Below are positions 40,943 through 50,300 of a stretch of DNA of 64,000 nt, one piece after another. Below the pieces are notes generated by a model, which had not been told where the DNA came from, made no database searches, and was given only the letters and a program-made list of their open reading frames with translations. Position 1 is the stretch's first letter. Each line of letters starts with the position of its first letter. The translations under genes and the position numbers were made by a program. This stretch comes from an uncultured Collinsella sp. (GTDB lineage: Bacteria > Actinomycetota > Coriobacteriia > Coriobacteriales > Coriobacteriaceae): NCBI GenBank assembly GCA_900539735.1, contig UQDE01000008.1, forward strand, positions 1 through 64,000, read 5' to 3'.

Positions 40943-41785
40943 ATGGCAATCAAAGCCATCGCAATGGATATCGACGGTACGCTCACCAACGACCAGAAGG
41001 TGATTAGCCCGCGCACGCGCGAGAAACTGCTCGCGGCACAGGAGTCGGGCATCAAGCTCATCTTGGCTTCGGGCCGTCCTGCATGGGGCCTTCATGCCCT
41101 GGCGCAGGAGCTCGACCTTCAGAATCACGATGGCCTGCTCGTGGCCTTTAACGGCGCGCACGTTGTCGATGCCCAGACCGACGAGGTGCTGTTTGACCAG
41201 GCTATGCCGGTTGACGAGCTGCACCGCCTGCTCGACCACCTGCGCAACTTTGACGTGATCCCCATGATCTCGCTCGGTCGCGACCTGCATGTCGTGGACT
41301 CGTATCGCTGCATGATCACGTTGCCGGACGGTTCGCAGAAGAACATCGTCAAGTACGAGCGCGATGCGTGCGATCTTAAGATTCGCGAGGTCGAGAGCCT
41401 TCATGAGGTCGCGGATACTTACCCCGTAGACAAGCTGCTTACCGCGGGCGATCCGGCCTATCTGCAGGCACATCACGAGGAGATGTACGCGCCCTTTACC
41501 GAGACGCTTTCGGGCATGTTCACGGCAGATTGGTACTTTGAGTTTACGGCGCCTGGTATCGATAAGGCACGTGCGCTTCAGGGCGCTCTGCCCAAGCTTG
41601 GCATCGATGCCAGCGAGGTCGTTTCGTTTGGCGACGGCCAGAATGACAAGTCCATGATCGAGTGGGCGGGTACGGGCGTTGCCATGGGTAACGCCGTCGA
41701 TGAGGTCAAGGCCGTGGCCCAGATGGTGACCGCCAATAACAACGAAGACGGCATCGCGGTGGCACTCGACAAGCTGCTGGGTTAG
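40943..41785 (+). CDS. Cof-type HAD-IIB phosphatase
   Basis: A 280-residue HAD phosphatase: motif I IAMDIDGTLTND, motif II ILASGRPAW, motif IV VSFGDGQNDKSMI. Members of the YidA/Cof group act on sugar phosphates. AGGGAGG precedes ATG 40943. A second HAD phosphatase of a different subfamily follows 63 nt downstream. Confidence 0.92.
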   Translation: MAIKAIAMDIDGTLTNDQKVISPRTREKLLAAQESGIKLILASGRPAWGLHALAQELDLQNHDGLLVAFNGAHVVDAQTDEVLFDQAMPVDELHRLLDHLRNFDVIPMISLGRDLHVVDSYRCMITLPDGSQKNIVKYERDACDLKIREVESLHEVADTYPVDKLLTAGDPAYLQAHHEEMYAPFTETLSGMFTADWYFEFTAPGIDKARALQGALPKLGIDASEVVSFGDGQNDKSMIEWAGTGVAMGNAVDEVKAVAQMVTANNNEDGIAVALDKLLG

Positions 41786-41808
41786 AATCGCCGATAGTGC
41801 ATGGTTCG

Positions 41809-41833
41809 GGCGTCCGCTTGCGGGCGCCTTTTT
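41809..41833 (+). terminator. Terminator between the two HAD genes
   Basis: GGCGTCCG (41809-41816) pairs with CGGGCGCC (41821-41828) around CTTG, followed by TTTTT. Confidence 0.8.
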
Positions 41834-41848
41834 GTTAGGGAGGGTGCC

Positions 41849-42508
41849 GTGTCCGCATTTCCGTTCGACGCCGTTATCTTTGACATGGACGGCGTCATCG
41901 TCGATACCGAGTATTACTACCTGGGGGAGACCGCTGCGTTTGCCAAAGAGCTTGGGCTGAGCCTGACCCAAGAGGAGTTGAACGGGCAGGTTGGCACCTC
42001 GCATCAGTTCTTTTTGCATATGCTGGTCGATTGGTTTGAGCGCGCCGGAAAGGGGCACTTTACCGGCGAGGAGGCATTGGCCCGCTGGGATGAGTGGGCA
42101 CATAAACGACCGCGCGATTATCAGACCCTGATCAATCCGGGCGCCGTGGAGACGATTCGCGAGCTCCCGCGCCGCGGCGTTCGCGTGGCGCTGGCCAGCT
42201 CGTCTCCCATGGACAGCATCGAGGAAGTGCTCGATGCGTGCGGTCTGTCGGATGCCTTTGAGTACGTGGTGAGCGGCGAGCAGTTTAAGGAGAGCAAGCC
42301 CGAGCCCGATATTTACCTGCATGCGCTGGATCTGCTGGGGTTGCCCGCGGACCGTTGCTGCTGCGTCGAGGACTCTGTCCCTGGCATTACGGCAGGTAAG
42401 CGAGCGGGTCTGACGGTGATTGCCAAACGCGAGGAGCGCTTCGGCTTTAGCCAGGATGCCGCTGACAAGATCATCGACCAGCTGCCGGAGCTGCTGGAGC
42501 TTGCGTAG
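41849..42508 (+). CDS. HAD-IA phosphatase (beta-phosphoglucomutase-like)
   Basis: About 219 residues with motif I VIFDMDGVIVDTE, a helical cap, motif II ALASSSP, Lys in ESKPEPDIY and motif IV CVEDSVPGI. This pattern fits beta-phosphoglucomutase or sugar-phosphate phosphatase (YcjU/GPH-like). GTG 41849 with AGGGAGG upstream is preferred to the upstream ATG 41801, which lies in the preceding terminator. Confidence 0.9.
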   Translation: MSAFPFDAVIFDMDGVIVDTEYYYLGETAAFAKELGLSLTQEELNGQVGTSHQFFLHMLVDWFERAGKGHFTGEEALARWDEWAHKRPRDYQTLINPGAVETIRELPRRGVRVALASSSPMDSIEEVLDACGLSDAFEYVVSGEQFKESKPEPDIYLHALDLLGLPADRCCCVEDSVPGITAGKRAGLTVIAKREERFGFSQDAADKIIDQLPELLELA

Positions 42509-42566
42509 GACTGGCGATGCGTAATCCGCACCGATTATTGATTCCATATTTGCCAGGGGAGGGCAA

Positions 42567-43310
42567 ATGCCATCGACTGAAGGGTTGACCGACGGAAAAG
42601 CGGCAATCCCGCTATATCAACAGGTTATCGATATCATCAAAAATGACATCAATTCTGGTACCTATAAGGCGGGCGCTCGGATACCGAATGAATTCGAATT
42701 GGCCGAAAGCTACAAAGTTGGTCGCGTTACCGTTCGGCGGGCCATTGAGGAGCTCGTGCAGCAGGGCTACCTAACCAAGCAGCAGGGGAGGGGCACGTTT
42801 GTAAACGCCCCCAAGCTCAAGCGTAAAATCCGCCAGAAGGACGACGTTCAGAGTTTTTCGGACGCCTGCCGCGTCAACGAGATGGAGCCCGGGGCGCGTA
42901 TTGTCTCAAGAAAAGTGTTGCCGGCCGATGCTACCGAAGCGCAGTTTTTTGGCGTTCCCGCTGGGTCGGAGCTGATCTGCATCGAACGCGTGCGCACCGC
43001 CGATGGCATCCCCGTGATGCTCGAGAACAACACGTACGTTTATGAAGACAACGCCTTTTTGGCGAAGGCGGACCTTACCGATCAATCAATTTTCGAGGTC
43101 GTGCGCGAACAGACGGGTCGCGGGCCTGCTCGCACCGAGCCGTGCACGCTTGAGATCGCGTGTGCGTCACCCGAAGTCGCCCGGCTGCTGTCCGTTCCCA
43201 CGGGAGAGCCTCTGTTTTATATGGAGGCATATTTCTATGACGAGCAGCAGCGGCCGTTTATCATCGGCCGACAGCGGATTGTAGGATCGCGCTACGTTTT
43301 TGATATTTAG
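42567..43310 (+). CDS. GntR/HutC-family regulator with UTRA domain
   Basis: A 247-residue transcription factor. The N-terminal winged helix covers residues 14-80 (PLYQQVIDIIKNDINSGTY, GRVTVRRAIEELVQQGYL) and the C-terminal UTRA effector domain follows (SELICIERVRTADGIPVM, FIIGRQRIVGSRYVFDI). UTRA regulators sense small ligands, often phosphosugars; FrlR, which controls fructoselysine genes in Bacillus, is of this type. It stands upstream of the catabolic locus and is likely its local repressor. It ends at a strong terminator. Confidence 0.92.
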   Translation: MPSTEGLTDGKAAIPLYQQVIDIIKNDINSGTYKAGARIPNEFELAESYKVGRVTVRRAIEELVQQGYLTKQQGRGTFVNAPKLKRKIRQKDDVQSFSDACRVNEMEPGARIVSRKVLPADATEAQFFGVPAGSELICIERVRTADGIPVMLENNTYVYEDNAFLAKADLTDQSIFEVVREQTGRGPARTEPCTLEIACASPEVARLLSVPTGEPLFYMEAYFYDEQQRPFIIGRQRIVGSRYVFDI

Positions 43311-43325
43311 GACGTTGATCAAGAG

Positions 43326-43364
43326 AACGCCCGGCAGGCTAAATTGCCTGCCGGGCGTTTTTGC
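43326..43364 (+). terminator. Terminator after the GntR gene
   Basis: AACGCCCGGCAGGC (43326-43339) pairs perfectly with GCCTGCCGGGCGTT (43346-43359), followed by TTTTT. Confidence 0.92.
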
Positions 43365-43377
43365 CGTTCGCCGCCGT

Positions 43378-43471
43378 TGAACGACCGTTCACCCGAGTCT
43401 TCGCAACCTGTCCGAAATATCCTTGAAGTGCTAAAAACACGCTGATAATCTATAGAACGTCATAGGACGTT
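43378..43471 (+). promoter_or_regulatory. Promoter and candidate GntR operators of the catabolic locus
   Basis: A promoter -35 TTGAAG (43423-43428), 17-bp spacer, -10 TAATCT (43446-43451). Two dyads flank it: TGAACGACCGTTCA (43378-43391) and AACGTCATAGGACGTT (43456-43471); the second would cover the transcription start. Both share AACG...CGTT half-sites, fitting a HutC-type regulator dimer. Confidence 0.6.
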
Positions 43472-43530
43472 TGCATTGCGCGAACGTTAAAGCGAGACAC
43501 GATAAGGTCTCGGGTTCTTTGGAGGTATCT

Positions 43531-44994
43531 ATGTCAGATACGAAGGCGAAGAAGACAAACAGACGTTTCAAATTCAAATTACCGCACGTCTATACGATCA
43601 TGTTCTTGCTGATCGTGGTTTTTGCAGTTTTAACCTGGGTCGTTCCTTCTGGCCAATACCAGCGCAAGACGATCTCGACTGCGGCAGGCGAGCGTGAGGT
43701 CGCCGTTGCCGGAACCTATGAACAGGTCGACAAGAACTACACCGATTCCGAGACCGGCGAGACCACCAACTTGGGGCAGGACATCTTTGCGGTTTTGCAA
43801 GCACCCACTAAGGGCATTCAGGAGGCTGCCGATGTCGTTGCCTTTGTCTTGCTGATTGGTGGTTCGTTTGCAATCATCACGAAGACCAATGCGCTCAACG
43901 CTGGCATGAGCCGAGTAATCAAGAAGCTCAAAAACAAAGATATTCTGATTATTCCCATCACGATGACGCTGTTGTCCATTTGCGGCACCACGTTTGGCAT
44001 GTCTGAGGAAGCCCTGCCGTTCTATGCCATCTTCATCCCCATCATGATGGGCATCGGATATGACTCCATGACGGCATTCATCATCTGCTTCCTCGGTCCC
44101 AACTTGGGCTACTGCGCCTCGACGATTGACCCGTTCAACGTTTTGATCGCGCAGGGCATCATTGGCATCGAGGGCAACCCGCAGCTGTGGTTGCGTGCCG
44201 TTGCATGGGTTATTTTCACCGCCGCCGGCATCGCATGGGCCATGCGCTATGCCATGCGCGTCAAGAAGAACCCCAAGTCGTCCGTTACGTTCGAGGACGA
44301 CAAACTCAAGCGCATTGAGTTCTCCGTGACCGATGCTTCCATCGAGGAAGAGTTCACCACTCGCCAGAAGCTCGTGCTGATTGATTTTGCCGGTGGTATG
44401 GCGCTTATCGTGTGGGGTCTTGTTACGCAGGGCTGGTATATGAACGAGATCTCTGCCGTGTTCCTTGGCATGGGGCTGCTCGCCGGTATCCTGGGCGGTC
44501 TTGACCAGCAGACCATCGCCGATGAGTTCGTTAAGGGTCTTGCCGACTTTGCCTACGCAGCCGTCGTTATCGGTATCGCTCGCGGCATTCTGGTCATCGC
44601 CGAGGGCGGCATGATTATCGACACCATCCTTCAGGCACTTGCCACTCTGCTTGCTGGAGCCCCTGCCGCCGTGTACACCACGTTCATGTACGTTGTCCTT
44701 GGCCTCCTGTCCTTCCTGGTTCCTTCGAGCTCCGGCCTGGCCGCGCTTACCATGCCTGTCATGGGTCCTTTGACCGAGCTTATGGGCCTCAACCCCGAAG
44801 CCGCCGTAACGGCGCTGCAGTTTGCCAACCAGACCATTAACACCATTAGCCCCGTGGCAGGTATGACGGTGGCGGGCCTTGCCGTGGCAAAGATCTCGTT
44901 TGGCCAATGGTGGAAGACCATCTGGAAGTTCTTCATCTTCATGGTCGTGTTTGGCTTGGTCATTACCGCCATCTCCGGCATGCTTCCGGCGTAA
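43531..44994 (+). CDS. YfcC/AbgT-like membrane transporter
   Basis: A 487-residue polytopic membrane protein of the YfcC family (ion transporter superfamily), with about 11-12 helices starting YTIMFLLIVVFAVLTWVVPSG. Conserved parts include GTTFGMSEEALPFY and FLVPSSSGLAALTMPV. Relatives move dicarboxylates, basic amino acids or short peptides. GGAGG precedes ATG 43531. As first gene behind the candidate operators, it likely imports the substrate of this locus. It differs from the FrlA (APC) and ABC systems known for fructoselysine. Confidence 0.9.
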   Translation: MSDTKAKKTNRRFKFKLPHVYTIMFLLIVVFAVLTWVVPSGQYQRKTISTAAGEREVAVAGTYEQVDKNYTDSETGETTNLGQDIFAVLQAPTKGIQEAADVVAFVLLIGGSFAIITKTNALNAGMSRVIKKLKNKDILIIPITMTLLSICGTTFGMSEEALPFYAIFIPIMMGIGYDSMTAFIICFLGPNLGYCASTIDPFNVLIAQGIIGIEGNPQLWLRAVAWVIFTAAGIAWAMRYAMRVKKNPKSSVTFEDDKLKRIEFSVTDASIEEEFTTRQKLVLIDFAGGMALIVWGLVTQGWYMNEISAVFLGMGLLAGILGGLDQQTIADEFVKGLADFAYAAVVIGIARGILVIAEGGMIIDTILQALATLLAGAPAAVYTTFMYVVLGLLSFLVPSSSGLAALTMPVMGPLTELMGLNPEAAVTALQFANQTINTISPVAGMTVAGLAVAKISFGQWWKTIWKFFIFMVVFGLVITAISGMLPA

Positions 44995-45004
44995 GGAGGT
45001 CGCG

Positions 45005-46588
45005 ATGTCCAATCGTTTGACGGTGCTGACGTCCAAGAGCGTCTTCACCGGTACGGAAGACCAGCCGTTTGAAGGTTTTGTCGCGGTACGCGGCAATCGG
45101 ATTGAAGCCGTCGGTAGCGCTGGCGAGGCAGACTCGTTTCTCGCCCAGGCAGATGAGGTGATCGATTGTGGCGACAGAACGGTCATGCCTGGCTTGGTCG
45201 ATGTGCATACGTTCTATACGGGCTGGGCGTTGCGGAGCTTGGGAGCCGACTTATCCGAAGCCTCTGACGTCGACGAAGTGGTAGCGCTTCTGCGTTTGTG
45301 GAAGGATGCCCATCTCGATTGTGCCGCCGCCTTTGGGCACGACCTTCCCGCATCGCTCGCCGAAGGCGCCGAGAATGAAAAAACGGCGGCAGCGCTCGAC
45401 GACGCCTTCGGAGACGTTCCTGTTGTTTGCTTTACTCCGGGTGCCGAGACGTGCGTTCTCAACGCCGCCGCCAGCGAGCGCTATGGTTTTACGCCCGAGG
45501 CCTGCTACGCCGAGAAGACCTGGCGTATGATGCGGGACTTCCTGGCGCTTCCCGAGGTACGCGCCGGGTATTCTGATTACATGGCGATGCTGAACGCTCG
45601 CGGTGTCACGGCTATCAAAGAGATGGCCTTCGACGACTATTACGGATTTGCCGACGAGATGGCGCGTCGTGAGGAATCTGGCGAGCTGACGGTTCGCGTC
45701 TCCATGATGTCGCAGCCGGTGGGCGCCGGGGCGAATCTGTCCTATGCTCGTGCGGCGCGCGATCGCTTCCAGGGACCGTTTGTTCGTTTCTCGGGCTTCA
45801 ACCGTATGACCGATCGTGGCGTGTGGGCAGGACTTGCCGAGATGATCGATCCTTATGAGGAGACGGCCGATGCAGGGGCTGCCGGCAAGACGGTTGTCGA
45901 GGAGCCCGAGTGGGGTTTGATTGAGGACGAGCTGCGCGCGATTGATGCCGAGGGCTTCCGTTACTCGCTTCATTGTCAGGGTGACGGCGCCGTTCGCCAC
46001 ACCGTTGCGCTGTATGCTTCGCTGCCGCGAGATGAACACGGAGTCATGCTTCGACGCCATGCGATTACCGACCTCGAGAACTCTGATCCGGAAGACCTTG
46101 CCCTGTTTGGCAAGCTGGGCGGAATCTGCGAGGTCTACCCCCAGATCCTCACGCTCGATAAACGCGAGGACTGCCTGTCGATGATGCGTCGGCAGATCGG
46201 CGAGGTCCGACTGCTGCACAGCTGGAACCGTCGCGGTATGGAAGACGCGGGGTGCACGGTGTGCTGTGGCACCGACCTCCCGCTCTTGATTCCGAGCTTG
46301 GGCGAATCAGTATTTAGCGCATGCGGCGGTTTCTTTGCCGACGGTTTGTCCGTGAATGAGGGCAATACGCTGACGATTGCCGAGCTCCTTCGTGCGTGGA
46401 CGGCAGGGGGCGCATATGACCTCATGCGCGAGGATGAGCTGGGGACGCTCGAGGCCGGTAAGCTTGCCGACATCTGTGTGCTCGATCGCGATGTGTTTGG
46501 CCTTGACTACCATGATGCTTGTGACCTTGCTGTTGATATGACCATGTCGGACGGACGTATCGTGTTCGACCGAAATAAGGAGGTTTAG
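45005..46588 (+). CDS. Amidohydrolase family 3 (YtcJ-like) protein
   Basis: A 527-residue amidohydrolase-superfamily protein. The composite barrel retains LHCQGDGAVRH, RRHAITDLEN and the metal/catalytic Asp in CCGTDLPLL. The usual HxH metal motif is altered: VMPGLVDVHTFYTG has the first His but Phe in place of the second. The enzyme may use a single metal, or different chemistry. It begins 10 nt after the transporter stop with AAGGAGGT, so the two are coupled. A role in removing an acyl or amide group from the imported compound is inferred. Confidence 0.87.
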   Translation: MSNRLTVLTSKSVFTGTEDQPFEGFVAVRGNRIEAVGSAGEADSFLAQADEVIDCGDRTVMPGLVDVHTFYTGWALRSLGADLSEASDVDEVVALLRLWKDAHLDCAAAFGHDLPASLAEGAENEKTAAALDDAFGDVPVVCFTPGAETCVLNAAASERYGFTPEACYAEKTWRMMRDFLALPEVRAGYSDYMAMLNARGVTAIKEMAFDDYYGFADEMARREESGELTVRVSMMSQPVGAGANLSYARAARDRFQGPFVRFSGFNRMTDRGVWAGLAEMIDPYEETADAGAAGKTVVEEPEWGLIEDELRAIDAEGFRYSLHCQGDGAVRHTVALYASLPRDEHGVMLRRHAITDLENSDPEDLALFGKLGGICEVYPQILTLDKREDCLSMMRRQIGEVRLLHSWNRRGMEDAGCTVCCGTDLPLLIPSLGESVFSACGGFFADGLSVNEGNTLTIAELLRAWTAGGAYDLMREDELGTLEAGKLADICVLDRDVFGLDYHDACDLAVDMTMSDGRIVFDRNKEV

Positions 46589-46589
46589 C

Positions 46590-47441
46590 ATGCCTGAAAC
46601 CAAACCGACGCTGCGTCGCGAGCAGATCGCGGGCATGAACATCCACTACATCATGTGGTCGCTCGACTATTTTTTGGATACGCAACAGCGCCTGGGCTTT
46701 GAGTCCATCGAGCTGTGGTGCGCCGAGCCCCATGTGACGCTCGATCACACTGGGTATTTTGAGGCCGAGGTTCTGGCGAAAAAGGCCGCCGACCGTGGTC
46801 TGCGCTATCGGACGCTCTGTCCCGAGAACGTGGTCTACCCATGGCAGTATTGCGCTCGTAAGCCGCTCCATGAGCAGCGGAGCCTGGCGTACTTCAAGCA
46901 TGGCATCGAGCTTGCCGAGGTGCTGGGATGCGACCGCATGTCCGTAAACTCGGGTTGGGGTGACTGGGACGAGGATCGCGAAGAGGCGTGGAAGCGCAGT
47001 CGCGAGCACCTATCCATCTTGGCGGAGTATGCCGGCGAGCACGGTCTGGTGCTAACGATGGAGAGCCTGCGTCCCGAGGAGAGCAACCTTGTGACGACCG
47101 TCGCCGATGCTAAGCGCATGATTGATGAGGTCGCGAGTCCGTACCTGCAGCCTATGGTCGATACGACCGCAATGGGCGTTGCGGGTGAGTCGCTCGAGGA
47201 CTGGTTTGCCGCATTTGGCGACGGTGCGATCCACGAGATGCACTTTATCGACGGCGATCCCTATGGCCATCTGGTCTGGGGTGACGGCAAGCACGATATG
47301 GATGCCTTCGTCGCCACGCTCAACGCCCATGGTTTCGATGGCATGTTGGGCCAGGAAATCACGGACGGTCGCTACTTCGATGATCCGGCGGCGGCAGATG
47401 CCAAGAACATGGCCGCCTTCGAGAAGTATCTGATTGACTAG
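46590..47441 (+). CDS. Sugar phosphate isomerase/epimerase (AP_endonuc_2 barrel)
   Basis: A 283-residue xylose-isomerase-like TIM barrel. Metal-ligand segments are visible: LTMESLRPEESN, PMVDTTAMG, MHFIDGDPYGHLVWGDG and LGQEITDGRY. In fructoselysine loci this fold is FrlC, an epimerase; here it may epimerise a sugar amine or phosphosugar. It starts 1 nt after the amidohydrolase stop with AAGGAGGT inside the previous gene. Confidence 0.88.
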   Translation: MPETKPTLRREQIAGMNIHYIMWSLDYFLDTQQRLGFESIELWCAEPHVTLDHTGYFEAEVLAKKAADRGLRYRTLCPENVVYPWQYCARKPLHEQRSLAYFKHGIELAEVLGCDRMSVNSGWGDWDEDREEAWKRSREHLSILAEYAGEHGLVLTMESLRPEESNLVTTVADAKRMIDEVASPYLQPMVDTTAMGVAGESLEDWFAAFGDGAIHEMHFIDGDPYGHLVWGDGKHDMDAFVATLNAHGFDGMLGQEITDGRYFDDPAAADAKNMAAFEKYLID

Positions 47442-47454
47442 ATAAGATTTTGCT

Positions 47455-47484
47455 CGGCCATGCAAGACACGTCCTGCATGGCCG
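47455..47484 (+). terminator. Intra-operon hairpin
   Basis: CGGCCATGCA (47455-47464) pairs perfectly with TGCATGGCCG (47475-47484). There is no T-run; it may stabilise or segment the operon mRNA. Confidence 0.5.
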
Positions 47485-47507
47485 GCCAAGCTGGAAAGGA
47501 ACTAAAC

Positions 47508-48476
47508 ATGAACGCACATGATCTGATTAAGGAAGCAATTGCCGAGAAGGGCAAGTTCGACAGCGTCTACTGGATCGCCTGCGGTGGCTCCATGATCGAT
47601 CTGATCCCGGCCCATGAGCTCTTGCAGCGCGAGGCGACGACGTTCACCTCGTATATCTATACGGCCCGTGAGTTCGACATCATGCGTCCCCGTCGCCTGG
47701 GCGAGAAGTCTCTGGTCATTGCCTGCAGTCACAGCGGCAATACCCCCGAGGTCGTCGAGGGCTGCGAGATTGCCCTTGCCGCGGGCGCGACGGTGATCGC
47801 GCAGACCGATAACGCCGGTTCCAAGATCGATAATGGCAAGTGGGTCACCTGGGTGTACCCGTGGGGCGAGGGCGTTCCGCAGGCCGAAGTTCCTGCCGGT
47901 ATCTCGCTGTCGCTCGCGGCCGAGCTGCTCGACCAGCAGGAGGGCTACGCCGATCTCGCCGACATGTATGCCGGTATTGCCGAAATGGATAAGATTCTGC
48001 CTCCCGCACGCGAAAAGGTAAATGCCGAGCTGGGCGATCGCTTCGCCAAGCTTTGCCAGGAGCATGAGTTCTTCTATATCCTGGGCAGCGGTCCCAACTT
48101 TAGCCAGACGTACGGCTTCGCTATCTGCTCGCTGATGGAGATGCAGTGGCAGCACTGCAGCTATATCCACTCCGCCGAGTACTTCCATGGCCCCTTTGAG
48201 GCTACCCAGGATGGCGTCTTCTACTTCTTGCAGATGGGCTCGAGCGAGTGCCGTCCTATGGACGAGCGCGCCCTGGCGTTCCTCGAGACCCATACCGACA
48301 CGCTGATGGTGCTTGATGCCAAGGAGTACGGTATGGAGGCCGTGCCGGCGAGCGTTCGTGCCTATCTGGATCCGGTGCTGTTCTACGCTATGAACTGCGA
48401 GCTGCGTGCAGCGCGCGGCAAGGTGTTCGATCACGACCCCGACTTCCGCCGCTACATGGGCGTTGTTGAGTACTAG
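47508..48476 (+). CDS. SIS-domain deglycase/isomerase (FrlB-like)
   Basis: A 322-residue double-SIS protein. The sugar-phosphate loop VIACSHSGNTPEVVEG, the catalytic-region EYFHGPFEA and the C-terminal HDPDFRRYMGVVEY closely mirror FrlB (FRHGPLE; HNPDERRYYGGLVEY), the fructoselysine 6-phosphate deglycase that splits Amadori compounds into glucose 6-phosphate and an amine. AgaS-type isomerases are the other option. AAAGGAAC precedes ATG 47508. FrlD-like kinases encoded next would supply its phosphorylated substrate. Confidence 0.87.
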   Translation: MNAHDLIKEAIAEKGKFDSVYWIACGGSMIDLIPAHELLQREATTFTSYIYTAREFDIMRPRRLGEKSLVIACSHSGNTPEVVEGCEIALAAGATVIAQTDNAGSKIDNGKWVTWVYPWGEGVPQAEVPAGISLSLAAELLDQQEGYADLADMYAGIAEMDKILPPAREKVNAELGDRFAKLCQEHEFFYILGSGPNFSQTYGFAICSLMEMQWQHCSYIHSAEYFHGPFEATQDGVFYFLQMGSSECRPMDERALAFLETHTDTLMVLDAKEYGMEAVPASVRAYLDPVLFYAMNCELRAARGKVFDHDPDFRRYMGVVEY

Positions 48477-48490
48477 GAAGGATGGATACC

Positions 48491-49354
48491 ATGGCTTTTA
48501 ACGTGAACGCGCTCGGGTTCGGTGACAACGTCGTCGATCGCTATGAGCATATCCATACCATGTATCCCGGCGGCAATGCGGTGAATTTTGCCGTTTACGC
48601 CAAGAAGTGCGGCGCCGCGCGCTCCGCGTACATGGGCATCTTTGGTAACGACGCCGCTGCCGAGCATGTGATTGCAAGTCTCGAGGATGAGGGCATCGAG
48701 CTCGCTAAGTGCGAGCAGCTTATTGGCGAGAACGGCGCGGCGCGTGTGACCGTGGTCGATGGCGACCGCGTATTCCTCGGCTCCAACGAGGGCGGCATCC
48801 GTGGCGATGCGCGCTATGTGCTCGATCGCTTCGATCTGGCATACATGAAGCAGTTCGACGTAGTCCACTCGGGCAACTACTGCTTTACCGAGCGCGAGCT
48901 CCCCAAGCTGAAGGCTGCAGGCATCACCGTATCGTTTGACTTCTCGGACGATTCCACCGATGAATACTATGAGCAGATTGCCCCGTTTGTTGACTTCGCC
49001 TTCTTTAGCGCTGCCGATGCTGCAAGTGAGGATGAGATTCGCGAGCGCCTCGCTTGGGTTAAGAATTTGGGCCCGCGCTTTGTGTCCGCAACGGCGGGCG
49101 CCGAGGGCTGCATCGCCTATGACGGCGAGCGCTACTATCGCCAGCTGGCAAAGCCCGTAACGGACATGAAGGACACCATGGGAGCCGGTGACTCGTTCCT
49201 GACCTCATTCCTGATGTGCTATCTCGATTCCGCCAAGCGCGGCGAGGACGGACCTGAGGCCATTGAGCGTGCGCTCGATTTTGCGGCAGGTTTTGCCTCG
49301 ACCGTGTGCGGCATGGAGGGCTCTTGGGGCCACGGAGCTCCGATCACCGAGTAG
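48491..49354 (+). CDS. PfkB-family kinase (FrlD-like), first copy
   Basis: A 287-residue ribokinase-type kinase. MYPGGNAVNFAVYAKKCG matches the FrlD sugar-binding start (SGGNAVNVAVY), and DTMGAGDSFLTSF holds the catalytic Asp and anion hole. FrlD phosphorylates fructoselysine at C6. ATG 48491 has AGGAAGG 8 nt upstream; ATG 48482 is too close to that site. It lies 14 nt after the SIS gene, so a kinase-deglycase pair is likely. Confidence 0.9.
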   Translation: MAFNVNALGFGDNVVDRYEHIHTMYPGGNAVNFAVYAKKCGAARSAYMGIFGNDAAAEHVIASLEDEGIELAKCEQLIGENGAARVTVVDGDRVFLGSNEGGIRGDARYVLDRFDLAYMKQFDVVHSGNYCFTERELPKLKAAGITVSFDFSDDSTDEYYEQIAPFVDFAFFSAADAASEDEIRERLAWVKNLGPRFVSATAGAEGCIAYDGERYYRQLAKPVTDMKDTMGAGDSFLTSFLMCYLDSAKRGEDGPEAIERALDFAAGFASTVCGMEGSWGHGAPITE

Positions 49355-49426
49355 CCTGAGAAAGCGCTGGGAGGCTTGGGGCTGAAGCCTTGGCTGACTG
49401 ACGCTAGATTACATCGGAATTCGGAT

Positions 49427-49455
49427 AGGGGCTCGCCTTGGGTGGGCCCCTTTTT
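49427..49455 (+). terminator. Intra-locus terminator
   Basis: AGGGGC (49427-49432) pairs with GCCCCT (49446-49451), with weak inner pairing, followed by TTTTT. It divides the locus into two parts; the second kinase gene starts 18 nt later, so read-through probably occurs. Confidence 0.7.
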
Positions 49456-49472
49456 GATTGCTGGAGAAGACT

Positions 49473-50273
49473 ATGGATATCAAAGCATGTGCAGCTGGCT
49501 TTTGCTGTGCGGACGTGTACCAAAACATCGGCGTGTTCTATCCGACTGGCAATGGCATCGACTGGGGTATCCACCTGGCGCGAATGGGCATATCGGTATC
49601 TGCGGTGTCGGTCGTCGGAAAGGACGAGTACGGAGACAAAATGCGCGAGGCGCTGGCTGCCGAGGGGTTCGACATCTCGCATCTTCGCGTGGAGGACGGC
49701 GATACCTCGGTGATGCTCATGGCGTTGAAGGACGGCGTCGACCGCGTGCATCTCGAAGCGATTGACGGTGTCATGGAAACGTACCGACCAAACGATGATG
49801 ACCGGGCATTTATCCTGGAGCACGATGTCATCCATACCGACCTGTTTGGAAACTGCTTAGACCTGCTGCCCGAATGGCACGAGGCAGGCAAGACCGTCGT
49901 CATGGACTTTTCGGTGTTCAGTCAAGATCCCGAATACGCCTGTGAGAACCATTTTCCTTACGTTGACTATGCCTTTATGTCGTTTGAGGAGGATAGCGCG
50001 GAGCTGCGCGACTGGGTGCGCCATGTGCAGGAGCTGGGCCCGCGCGTGGCAGTCGCCACACTTGGCGAGAAGGGAAGCATCGCCTATGACGGTGAGCGCT
50101 TCTATGAATGTGGGATCGTGCCGGCCGAGAAGGTTGTCAATACCGTGGGCGCCGGCGACTCGTATATCGCCGGATTCACCAAGGGTGTACTGGATGGGCT
50201 TGACGTGCCGGCGTGCATGCATGCCGGTGCCGAGCTTTCGTCCCGAGTCATTGGGTCGTTCGAACCGTACTAG
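49473..50273 (+). CDS. PfkB-family kinase (FrlD-like), second copy
   Basis: A 266-residue kinase with the same fold: YPTGNGIDWGIHLARMG (substrate site, with TGN for GGN), VGKDEYGDKM and NTVGAGDSYIAGF (catalytic Asp). It is clearly diverged from the first kinase, suggesting a second phosphorylation or a different substrate isomer. GGAGAAG precedes ATG 49473. Confidence 0.9.
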   Translation: MDIKACAAGFCCADVYQNIGVFYPTGNGIDWGIHLARMGISVSAVSVVGKDEYGDKMREALAAEGFDISHLRVEDGDTSVMLMALKDGVDRVHLEAIDGVMETYRPNDDDRAFILEHDVIHTDLFGNCLDLLPEWHEAGKTVVMDFSVFSQDPEYACENHFPYVDYAFMSFEEDSAELRDWVRHVQELGPRVAVATLGEKGSIAYDGERFYECGIVPAEKVVNTVGAGDSYIAGFTKGVLDGLDVPACMHAGAELSSRVIGSFEPY

Positions 50274-50300
50274 GAATAAAAGCCTGGAAAGGAGTGCAAG

